Source of the DNA: Bacillota bacterium
GTDB taxonomy: Bacteria > Bacillota > Bacilli > Bacillales > Bacillaceae_J
Reading direction: 5' to 3'
Length of the DNA: 5,217 nt
Assembly: GCA_023457235.1 (NCBI GenBank)
Contig: JAEWMK010000563.1
Coordinates: 1-5,217 of the forward strand
Position 1 is the first letter of the stretch; every line of letters starts with the position of its first letter. Shown piece after piece: positions 1 to 5,217 of the stretch. The notes beneath the pieces were generated by a model that ran no database searches, was not told the origin of the DNA, and was given only the letters and a program-made list of their open reading frames with translations. The position numbers were made by a program, and so were the translations under genes.

Positions 1-1
1 G

Positions 2-898
2 TTTAGGGTGAATGGAGAGGTATGTAGGGATTTTGCTGAAAAAGACCCGAATGGAGGAAGGGAACCCCAACTTCGGGAAGCGATTCGCGGCAGTATCCTC
101 CAAAGTACAGAGCAGATATCTTTGAAAAATCCATATATTGTGTTTACCGCTCACGAAGACAATGCCGAAGATCGGGAAACCGTTCGATATCTTCAAAGGC
201 TTTCTGGTCTTAGTTCTGCATTTATACCACTCCACAAACTGCAAATTCAAAAGGGAGTTGGACTTTTTGATGCAGATGGCATCAAGATTGATATTTTGTA
301 CCGCCAAACCTTTCCAATTGAAAGCTTGATTGCCGATGAGGATGAAGATGGCAACAAGATCGGACTGTGGCTTCTAGAGTTGGTGGAGGAAGGCAAACTT
401 GCCCTAATTAATCCTCCATCGGCTTTTTTAATGCAAAATAAAGCGGTACAAGCCGTTATTTGGGGCTTGCACCTTGATAATAGTTTATTTTTTTCAAAGG
501 AAGAGCATGCTTGGATTGAAGAATACTTCCTTCCAACCTTTTTGGAACCTGATTTTTTCATGGAAAATAGCCTTCCCTATGTCAAAAAGCCAGCCTTTGG
601 AAGAGAAGGGGACACGGTTGAAATCTATACAATGGAAGGACAACTGGCTCAAGCAGATCAGCAAAAGTCCTATACAGAGTATGTACCTGTCTACCAGCAA
701 TATACCCAGCACCCAACTATTACGTTTATGAGTGAAAAAGGAAATCAGGAGGGCAAGCTATTAGTTGGTAGTTTCCTTTTAAATGGTCAACCTTCTGCAA
801 TTGGCTATAGAGTAGGTGGAACAATTACGAATAATCTTTCTTATTATCTGCCTATTGCACTAAAAATTGAAGGAGAACGTCATGAAAAGACTACTTAA
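2..898 (+). CDS. Glutathionylspermidine synthase family ATP-grasp ligase, C-terminal part (5' end outside window)
   Basis: Members of this family (E. coli Gsp synthetase domain, YgiC/YjfC) use ATP to join a carboxylate to an amine. The substrate here is unknown. The reading frame is open from base 2 to the TAA at 896-898, so the gene almost certainly starts upstream. The GTG at 8 lacks a ribosome binding site and leaves out the N-terminal region expected from family members of roughly 390 residues or more. Counting the GTG codon as residue 1, typical family blocks are seen: IDILYRQTFPIESL (94-107), INPPSAFLMQNKAVQAVIW (134-152), the nucleotide-binding stretch KKPAFGREGDTVEI (193-206), VYQQY (228-232), VGSFLLNGQPSAIGYR (253-268) and GGTITNNLSYYLPI (270-283). 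The arginine of GYR lies where the family keeps a catalytic arginine. No internal break is visible in the C-terminal part. The last 17 nt overlap the DUF502 gene, which suggests co-transcription. The family call is firm; the reaction is not. Confidence 0.88.
   Translation, partial: FRVNGEVCRDFAEKDPNGGREPQLREAIRGSILQSTEQISLKNPYIVFTAHEDNAEDRETVRYLQRLSGLSSAFIPLHKLQIQKGVGLFDADGIKIDILYRQTFPIESLIADEDEDGNKIGLWLLELVEEGKLALINPPSAFLMQNKAVQAVIWGLHLDNSLFFSKEEHAWIEEYFLPTFLEPDFFMENSLPYVKKPAFGREGDTVEIYTMEGQLAQADQQKSYTEYVPVYQQYTQHPTITFMSEKGNQEGKLLVGSFLLNGQPSAIGYRVGGTITNNLSYYLPIALKIEGERHEKTT
870..875 (+). promoter_or_regulatory. Ribosome binding site fixing the DUF502 start
   Basis: AAGGAG lies inside the end of the ligase gene, 6 nt before the ATG at 882. 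A longer frame could begin at TTG 867, but that codon lies just before this site, so the ribosome would land downstream of it. ATG 882 is therefore the better start. The site being inside the upstream gene suggests translational coupling. Confidence 0.8.
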
Positions 899-1481
899 AG
901 ATTTTGTAAATGGTTTGTTAACTATTGTACCGATTATCTTAGTCATCTATGTTGTTTTTAAATTATTCACGTTTCTCGATAGTATTCTTGGCAACATTTT
1001 GAGGCCATATATGAAGGAAGACTACATACCTGGTATTGGAATTCTGTTAACAGTGGCCATTATTACATTTTTCGGTTGGCTTTCAACACAGTATCTAAGT
1101 GGGAAGATTATAAAGCTAATTGACGTTTTGCTAGAAAGAATACCATTAGTAAAAACCTTGTATTCCGTTATTAAAGATACATTTAATTCATTATTAGGCG
1201 AAAAAAAGTCTTTTTCAAAAGTCGCCCTTGTTGAAATACCTAATACAGGGATGAAAAGTATTGGATTTGTAACATCTGAAGAAATCGAGCATTTTGCTGA
1301 CCCACTAAAGGATCATATTGCGGTCTACGTACCGCAAAGTTTTCAAGTGGCAGGCTTTACATTTCTAATTCCGAAAGACCAAGTCACGATTTTAGATGTT
1401 AAACCTGAAGATGCTATGAAATTTGTTTTATCAGGGGGAATAACGTCGAAAAGTAATTCAGGTATATCAGGGAATAGTTAA
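882..1481 (+). CDS. DUF502 family two-helix membrane protein
   Basis: A 199-residue integral membrane protein of the DUF502 family (PF04367), whose biochemical role is not established. Two hydrophobic segments are clear: about residues 9-31 and 51-72, separated by a short loop containing RPYMKEDYIPG. The rest is a soluble domain of about 125 residues with family-like blocks: ERIPLVKTLYSVIKDTF (85-101), a beta-rich part with VALVEIPNTGMKSIGFVT (114-131), PQSFQVAGFTFLIPKDQV (151-168) and AMKFVLSGGI (178-187). A serine/glycine-rich tail ends the protein. There is no cleavable signal peptide; the first helix looks like a membrane anchor. Length is normal for the family. ATG 882 is chosen over TTG 867 because of the Shine-Dalgarno sequence at 870-875. 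It overlaps the upstream ATP-grasp gene by 17 nt and is followed by a terminator, so it is the last gene of that operon. A link to envelope or membrane homeostasis is only a guess from its location. Confidence 0.9.
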   Translation: MKRLLKDFVNGLLTIVPIILVIYVVFKLFTFLDSILGNILRPYMKEDYIPGIGILLTVAIITFFGWLSTQYLSGKIIKLIDVLLERIPLVKTLYSVIKDTFNSLLGEKKSFSKVALVEIPNTGMKSIGFVTSEEIEHFADPLKDHIAVYVPQSFQVAGFTFLIPKDQVTILDVKPEDAMKFVLSGGITSKSNSGISGNS

Positions 1482-1566
1482 TGTAAAATACTAGACAAAA
1501 TAGTTTCAAAAGAAGATAATACATACAATATATAGACTGTAGATAAAACAACGAATTTGCCGAAAG

Positions 1567-1596
1567 TGCAAGTATTTGAAAGATTCTTGCATTTTT
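1567..1596 (+). terminator. Rho-independent terminator after the DUF502 gene
   Basis: TGCAAG (1567-1572) pairs with CTTGCA (1586-1591) and is followed at once by five T (1592-1596). Inside, ATT/GAT can add three pairs beyond a T-T mismatch, and the A-rich bases before the stem can pair with the T-run. The stem is modest in GC, so efficiency may be partial. It lies 85 nt after the DUF502 stop and before the next promoter, which fits the end of the first operon. Confidence 0.72.
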
Positions 1597-1601
1597 ATAT
1601 C

Positions 1602-1616
1602 GAAAATCAAATTTTC
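1602..1616. repeat. Perfect 6-bp inverted repeat just upstream of the aldolase promoter
   Basis: GAAAATCAAATTTTC is a perfect inverted repeat with a 3-nt centre. It ends 10 nt before the -35 box at 1627. It could be a repressor or activator site, or simply AT-rich UP-element-like DNA. It does not match an operator I can name. Confidence 0.4.
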
Positions 1617-1626
1617 TGAAAATAAA

Positions 1627-1655
1627 TTGACATTGGCGAGCAAAAGTGGTATAAC
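1627..1655 (+). promoter_or_regulatory. Sigma-A promoter of the aldolase gene (extended -10)
   Basis: A perfect -35 box TTGACA (1627-1632) is separated by 17 nt from TATAAC (1650-1655), which matches the -10 consensus at 5 of 6 bases. TG at 1647-1648 gives an extended -10 element. The predicted transcription start is around 1661-1663, leaving a leader of about 97 nt before the ATG. The closeness to consensus suggests strong, largely constitutive expression unless a regulator acts on the flanking palindrome or the leader. Confidence 0.85.
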
Positions 1656-1674
1656 ACTAATAAGATATTTTATC

Positions 1675-1714
1675 GCATAAAAGCATAAAAGCGTAGAAGC
1701 ATAAAAGTATTGAA
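1675..1714 (+). repeat. Five tandem 8-bp units (GCATAAAA type) in the aldolase leader
   Basis: Reading in steps of eight gives GCATAAAA, GCATAAAA, GCGTAGAA, GCATAAAA and GTATTGAA. Three copies are identical, the third has two changes and the fifth is degenerate. The array sits in the predicted 5' untranslated region, between the inferred transcription start and the Shine-Dalgarno sequence, about 45 nt before the start codon. It may be a slippage-prone simple repeat or a binding array. No stem-loop or known riboswitch pattern is evident around it. Confidence 0.75.
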
Positions 1715-1758
1715 GTGAAATTGCAAAAAACGAAAGATCATGAGGAGGAAGTTAGGCC

Positions 1759-2712
1759 ATGGAACATAAAATTTTAGACTGTACCATACGCGATGGAGGA
1801 TTAGTAAACAATTGGGATTTTAGCGTTGAGTTTGTGCAAGACCTATATGATGGTTTAAGTGCTGCCGGCGTTGAATATATGGAAATTGGTTACAAAAACT
1901 CTCCAAAGCTTCTAAAAGCGACAGAGCCGAATCCGTGGAGATTTCTTGATGATAACTTCCTTAAGGAAATTATTCCAGTGAAAAAATTTACAAAGCTTTC
2001 AGCTCTAGTAGATATTGGACGTGTAGATCCAAACGATATTTTACCACGTGAGCAAAGTGTATTAGATATGATTCGTGTGGCTTGCTATATTCGTGAGGTA
2101 GACAAAGGCTTGGAGCTAGTACAATTGTTTCATGATTTGGGCTATGAGACTACTCTTAATATTATGGCATTATCAAGCGCTCCGGAGCATCAGCTGCTTG
2201 AAGCATTTGAAATGGTGAAGGAAAGTCCAGTGGATGTTGTCTATATCGTAGACTCATTTGGAAGCCTGGAACCTGCGGATATTGAATATCAAGTGAAAAA
2301 ATTTAAAGCAATGCTTCCTAATAAACAACTTGGAATTCATACCCATAACAACATGCAGTTAGCTTTTGCCAATACTTTAACAGCAATGCGAAATGGCGTT
2401 ACTTACCTTGATTCATCTGTTTATGGTATGGGTCGTGCGGCAGGTAACTGTCACACTGAGCTTCTTGTGGGCTATATACCAAAAACAAGATACGAAATTA
2501 AGCCAGTTCTTGGTGTAATCGAAAATCATATGCTAGAAATGCGTCAAAAATGGGAGTGGGGCTATATCATACCCTATATGATTTCGGGATTATTAAATGA
2601 ACATCCGCGTGTTGCGATGGCTTATCGTGACAGCGAAGATCGCGATAAATTCATGGATTTTTATGAAAAAGTTACATCGCCAGAAGCTTCAGTTTCACCA
2701 ACAAATAAATAA
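1759..2712 (+). CDS. DRE-TIM / HMGL-like aldolase catalytic domain protein, substrate unknown
   Basis: A 317-residue stand-alone TIM-barrel metal-dependent lyase or aldolase of the HMG-CoA lyase-like superfamily, which includes 4-hydroxy-2-oxovalerate aldolase, isopropylmalate synthase and HMG-CoA lyase. The N-terminal motif is DCTIRDGG (7-14), carrying the catalytic Arg11 and metal-ligand Asp12. MEIGYKN (41-47) forms an early strand, VDSFGSL (164-170) a later one, HTHNN (194-198) supplies the two metal-binding histidines, and GMGRAAGN (223-230) ends in the expected Asn ligand. The C-terminal section WGYIIPYMISGLLNEHPR (267-284) resembles proteins labelled only as aldolase catalytic domain. 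There is no LeuA-type regulatory domain, and no aldehyde dehydrogenase partner gene is visible nearby, which argues against a classic aromatic meta-cleavage role. ATG 1759 follows an AGGAGG at 1743-1748 with 10 nt spacing. It has its own promoter and terminator, so it appears monocistronic. All active-site motifs are intact. The superfamily is certain; the substrate is not. Confidence 0.9.
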   Translation: MEHKILDCTIRDGGLVNNWDFSVEFVQDLYDGLSAAGVEYMEIGYKNSPKLLKATEPNPWRFLDDNFLKEIIPVKKFTKLSALVDIGRVDPNDILPREQSVLDMIRVACYIREVDKGLELVQLFHDLGYETTLNIMALSSAPEHQLLEAFEMVKESPVDVVYIVDSFGSLEPADIEYQVKKFKAMLPNKQLGIHTHNNMQLAFANTLTAMRNGVTYLDSSVYGMGRAAGNCHTELLVGYIPKTRYEIKPVLGVIENHMLEMRQKWEWGYIIPYMISGLLNEHPRVAMAYRDSEDRDKFMDFYEKVTSPEASVSPTNK

Positions 2713-2720
2713 AAAAATAA

Positions 2721-2751
2721 AGTACCCCTTTCAGTCTAGGGGTACTTTTTT
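2721..2751 (+). terminator. Strong rho-independent terminator after the aldolase gene
   Basis: AGTACCCC (2721-2728) pairs perfectly with GGGGTACT (2739-2746) around a 10-nt loop, followed by a T-run up to 2751. It starts 9 nt after the stop codon. The A-rich flank on the left would act as a U-run for the opposite strand, so the element could work in both directions, although no opposing gene is seen here. Confidence 0.93.
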
Positions 2752-2790
2752 ATTTTGTCGCTGATGTGCTTTTCGAAATAGGAGAACCTC

Positions 2791-2804
2791 TTGCTATTAA
2801 GCAA
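2791..2804. repeat. Inverted repeat TTGCT-ATTA-AGCAA upstream of the kinase promoter
   Basis: TTGCTATTAAGCAA is a perfect 5-bp inverted repeat with a 4-nt centre. It ends 5 nt before the predicted -35 box at 2810. It is a possible operator for control of the two-component genes. It does not fit a catabolite-repression consensus well. Confidence 0.4.
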
Positions 2805-2808
2805 AATG

Positions 2809-2823
2809 GTTGATAAAATCAAC
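2809..2823. repeat. Inverted repeat GTTGAT-AAA-ATCAAC covering the kinase -35 box
   Basis: GTTGATAAAATCAAC is a perfect 6-bp inverted repeat with a 3-nt centre, and it overlaps the predicted -35 hexamer. A protein bound here would block the polymerase, so it is a candidate repressor or autoregulatory site. Short palindromes arise easily in AT-rich DNA, so this is tentative. Confidence 0.45.
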
Positions 2824-2838
2824 ATAACTATTTAAAAT
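2810..2838 (+). promoter_or_regulatory. Probable sigma-A promoter of the two-component operon
   Basis: TTGATA (2810-2815) and TAAAAT (2833-2838) each match the sigma-A hexamers at 5 of 6 bases and are spaced by the optimal 17 nt. The predicted start is near 2845, giving a leader of about 70 nt that is extremely A/T-rich from 2839 to 2872. It lies downstream of the aldolase terminator and is the best candidate in this gap. Confidence 0.65.
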
Positions 2839-2913
2839 ATTGAAAAAATATAAAAAAATTATAAAAATATGCATTTCGGCAAATAACTCAAGTCTAGTAT
2901 TAGGAGTAAGTCT

Positions 2914-4527
2914 ATGAGAATAAAAAGGTTCCGATCCTCTTTAGAAACACAGATTATCTTTCTTGCTATTTTTATCATAACAGTTGTTTTAATTTTTTCC
3001 GGATTTTCTTTTTATAATATTCTATACCAATCAACAGAGGAAACAATTGAGAAAAGGGCCTTACAAATGACTCATTTTCTTGCTAAATTGCCTTCAGTTA
3101 GAAATACTTTAGTAAATGGTGAGGGACAGTTTGAACTTCAAAATTTATACGAGGAATTTCTTGAGGAAAGCAATGAAAAAATATTTTTAGTTCTAATTGA
3201 TCAAGATGGAATACGATATACACATCCAAACAAAGATTTAATCGGAGGAAAAATTACCGGTAATGATATTAATAGGGCATTAAATGGTGAATCTTATACT
3301 TCCCATGCAAAAGGCATATCTGGCGCTACAATAAGAACTTTCGTACCTGTTATTGACCCAGCTACTAAAGTGCAAATAGGAGTTATTTCATTAGGTTTTC
3401 TTAGAGAAAACTTAATAGGGTATGTAACAAATTATGTGGATTCAATTTTAAAATGGCTAGTAATAGCTTTAGCGATTGGTATCTTTTCGTCCATTTTATT
3501 AGCAAAGAAAATAAAAAAATCACTATATGGCTATGAACCAGATGAAATTGCAGGATTACTCAGCGAAAAAAATGCAATGCTTGAATCAATTGAGGACGGA
3601 ATTATTGCTATCGATCAAGAAAATAAAATTACTTTAATGAACCCTTCTGCTCAAAGAATATTAAATCTTCCTGACAATCTAGTGGGGAAGAAAATGAATG
3701 ATTCATTAAAAACCGTTAGTTCCTTTATAGTCTCAAAATCAATTAAACAAGGGGATAGTGTTGAGTTAATCGTTAATCATGTACCAATTCTTGCACGTTA
3801 TTTTCCAATAGTTAGAGAGAATGTCAGAATCGGTACAATCATGACTTTTCGAGACATAACGGAGGTTCGGCAAATAGCAGAGGAATTAACTGGTGTTCAA
3901 CAATATATTGATGGTTTAAGGGCTAAATCACATGAATTTATGAATAAGCTACAGACAATTTCTGGTCTTGTAGAGTTACAACGATACGACGAAGTTAAAA
4001 CTTATATTGGACAAACTACATCAAAACAACAAGATTTACTTCATTTTCTTAATCGCAATATAAAGGAACCAAAAATATCTGGCCTTCTCCTAGGTAAAGT
4101 ACAACAAGCTGAAGAGTTAAATATTAAAACCATATTTACACCTGGAAGTAAATTTATTATAAGCCCCAATAAGAATATAGTGGATAGTTTAGTTCTAATT
4201 ATTGGTAACCTATTTCAAAATGCAATAGATGCAGTAAAGGATGAAAAAAACGCCGAAATACATATTACATTCTTAGATCAGGATAAAGTATTTACAATCA
4301 TAGTCGAGGATAATGGGAAAGGCATTTCGGCAGAAGAACTAGATTTAGTGTTTAAGAAAGGTTTTTCGACAAAAGGGAATTCGAAGGGTTATGGGTTACA
4401 TTTAGTTAAATATCATGTAGAGAATTTATTAGAAGGAGAATTATATTTAAATTCCATACCTGAAGAGGGTTCTGCGTTTATTGTAGAAATACCCAAGAAA
4501 GCAACTATTACGAGGGGGATACAATGA
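2914..4527 (+). CDS. DcuS/CitA-type membrane sensor histidine kinase
   Basis: A 537-residue membrane kinase of the citrate/C4-dicarboxylate-sensing class (relatives: DcuS, CitA, B. subtilis MalK, DctS and CitS). Domain order: TM1 about 13-36; an extracytoplasmic sensor domain about 37-178; TM2 about 179-197; a cytoplasmic PAS domain about 215-320; the phosphoacceptor block SHEFMNKLQTISGL (339-352) with His340; then the ATP-binding domain with N-box NLFQNAIDA (432-440), DNGKG (466-470), GFSTK (483-487) and KGYGLHL (491-497). The sensor domain has RYTHP (101-105) and SHAKGISGATIRTFVPV (130-146), the basic residues used by relatives to hold carboxylates, so an organic-acid ligand is likely but unidentified. 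AGGAG at 2902-2906, 7 nt before ATG 2914, supports the start. Its end overlaps the regulator gene by 4 nt (ATGA), so the two proteins are surely partners. All catalytic motifs are intact. Which of MalK, DctS or CitS it matches cannot be decided here, so no symbol is given. Confidence 0.93.
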   Translation: MRIKRFRSSLETQIIFLAIFIITVVLIFSGFSFYNILYQSTEETIEKRALQMTHFLAKLPSVRNTLVNGEGQFELQNLYEEFLEESNEKIFLVLIDQDGIRYTHPNKDLIGGKITGNDINRALNGESYTSHAKGISGATIRTFVPVIDPATKVQIGVISLGFLRENLIGYVTNYVDSILKWLVIALAIGIFSSILLAKKIKKSLYGYEPDEIAGLLSEKNAMLESIEDGIIAIDQENKITLMNPSAQRILNLPDNLVGKKMNDSLKTVSSFIVSKSIKQGDSVELIVNHVPILARYFPIVRENVRIGTIMTFRDITEVRQIAEELTGVQQYIDGLRAKSHEFMNKLQTISGLVELQRYDEVKTYIGQTTSKQQDLLHFLNRNIKEPKISGLLLGKVQQAEELNIKTIFTPGSKFIISPNKNIVDSLVLIIGNLFQNAIDAVKDEKNAEIHITFLDQDKVFTIIVEDNGKGISAEELDLVFKKGFSTKGNSKGYGLHLVKYHVENLLEGELYLNSIPEEGSAFIVEIPKKATITRGIQ

Positions 4528-5195
4528 GTATTTATACTTTAATTGTGGAAGATGATCCGATGGTTTCTAGTATTAATGAAAATTTTCTACAACGTGTTGA
4601 AGCATTTGAATTAGTAGGCACGGTTAAAAATGGTGAAGAAGCCCTAATAGAAATAAATAAAAGTAAACCCGATCTACTGCTTTTGGACCTTTATATGCCA
4701 AAAACTACGGGACTTGAACTATTACAGAGAATTAGAAAAGAAAATATTAAGCTTGATGTTATTATGATCACTGCGGCCGATTCTCCAGATATTATTGAAG
4801 AGTCGTTAAGGCTAGGCGTAGTTGACTATATATTAAAACCATTTGACTTTAAGCGCTTTCAAAGTGCATTGCTTTTTTATAAAAAACGTCGTGAATTATT
4901 CCAGACCTCTCGGCGAATTGACCAGGATCGGCTAGATTCATTACAGACCACAAACGAACAAATAGAGGAACAGCTTCCAAAGGGGATTGATAAAGTAACA
5001 TTAAAATTAACAAGAAACACATTGAAAAATGCGAACGAAGCCCTATCAATCAATGATTTATCAACAATGATGAGTATATCGAATTTAACGATTAGGAAAT
5101 ATCTAGAGTATTTGATTCAATATAATGAAGTTTATTTAAAGTTGGAATACAAGAAAAAGGGAAGACCTACAAAGCTCTACTCTTATAAAAAATAG
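4524..5195 (+). CDS. CitB/DcuR-type response regulator
   Basis: A 223-residue transcription regulator that receives phosphate from the upstream kinase. The receiver domain (about 1-120) has the acidic pocket EDD (9-11), phosphoacceptor Asp55 in LLLLDLYMP, Thr83 in MITAADS and Lys105 in LKPFD. A polar linker (about 121-155) leads to a DNA-binding domain with a helix-turn-helix whose recognition part is SNLTIRKYLEYL (186-197), followed by the KKGRPTKLY tail (211-219) typical of the DcuR/CitT/MalR/DctR group. Length is normal. ATG 4524 overlaps the kinase stop within ATGA and follows a GAGGGGG Shine-Dalgarno at 4512-4518, which supports coupled translation. Known relatives activate genes for malate, citrate, fumarate or succinate uptake, commonly encoded next door. 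No target is visible, but the window ends 22 nt downstream. No terminator can be seen in that remainder. Confidence 0.93.
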   Translation: MSIYTLIVEDDPMVSSINENFLQRVEAFELVGTVKNGEEALIEINKSKPDLLLLDLYMPKTTGLELLQRIRKENIKLDVIMITAADSPDIIEESLRLGVVDYILKPFDFKRFQSALLFYKKRRELFQTSRRIDQDRLDSLQTTNEQIEEQLPKGIDKVTLKLTRNTLKNANEALSINDLSTMMSISNLTIRKYLEYLIQYNEVYLKLEYKKKGRPTKLYSYKK

Positions 5196-5217
5196 CTTTG
5201 ATTTCTTAGGCATTGTC

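Noticed and set aside
247..561. Minus-strand open frame opposite the ATP-grasp gene
   Set aside because: It is a shadow of a clear conserved gene, has no recognisable domain and no supporting start signal. The same holds for the other overlapping frames at 138-329, 474-731, 494-712 and 4849-5049.
8..898. GTG at 8 as the true start of the ATP-grasp gene
   Set aside because: The frame is open to the window edge, no ribosome binding site can be assessed, and the family needs an N-terminal part that would lie upstream.
867..1481. Longer DUF502 reading frame starting at TTG 867
   Set aside because: The Shine-Dalgarno sequence (870-875) lies downstream of this TTG and is well placed for ATG 882, and the extra residues KENV do not resemble the family N-terminus.
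1656..1758. Possible riboswitch or T-box in the aldolase leader
   Set aside because: The leader is only about 100 nt, lacks a visible internal terminator or conserved riboswitch core, and is mostly A-rich repeats.
1740..1769. Nine-codon upstream frame (ATG 1740) overlapping the aldolase start
   Set aside because: Its start abuts the AGGAGG used by the aldolase and it has no upstream ribosome binding site of its own, so a leader peptide is unlikely.
2839..2872. A/T-rich tract before the kinase gene as a replication or integration site
   Set aside because: There are no DnaA boxes, iterons or flanking direct repeats; it is more simply the leader downstream of the promoter.

Overview
The window looks like chromosomal DNA from a low-GC, spore-former-type Firmicute, most likely a Bacillaceae member. 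This is inferred from the AT-rich composition, the strong AGGAGG-type ribosome binding sites, the consensus sigma-A promoters, and the gene families. No species can be named from the sequence alone. All five genes are on the + strand, in three transcription units.

Unit 1 (2-1596): the C-terminal part of a glutathionylspermidine-synthase-like ATP-grasp ligase, cut off by the left edge of the window. It overlaps by 17 nt a small two-helix membrane protein of the DUF502 family. A hairpin plus T-run closes the unit. Unit 2 (about 1602-2751): a near-consensus extended -10 sigma-A promoter, a leader of about 100 nt with five 8-bp units in tandem, and a single gene for a stand-alone DRE-TIM (HMGL-like) aldolase/metallolyase of unknown substrate. 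A strong terminator follows. Unit 3 (about 2790-5195): a probable sigma-A promoter with two small palindromes, then a two-component pair whose genes overlap by 4 nt. The pair is a DcuS/CitA-type membrane sensor kinase and a CitB/DcuR-type response regulator, the class that senses citrate, malate or C4-dicarboxylates and switches on their transporters. No transporter or other target gene is visible before the window ends 22 nt after the regulator.

The three units show no obvious shared pathway. I see no RNA gene, CRISPR array, insertion sequence, prophage or toxin-antitoxin signature, and no convincing new system. The points most worth a second look are the octamer repeat in the aldolase leader, the orphan aldolase itself, the presence of a glutathionylspermidine-synthase-like ligase in a lineage that mainly uses bacillithiol, and the palindromes at the kinase promoter.
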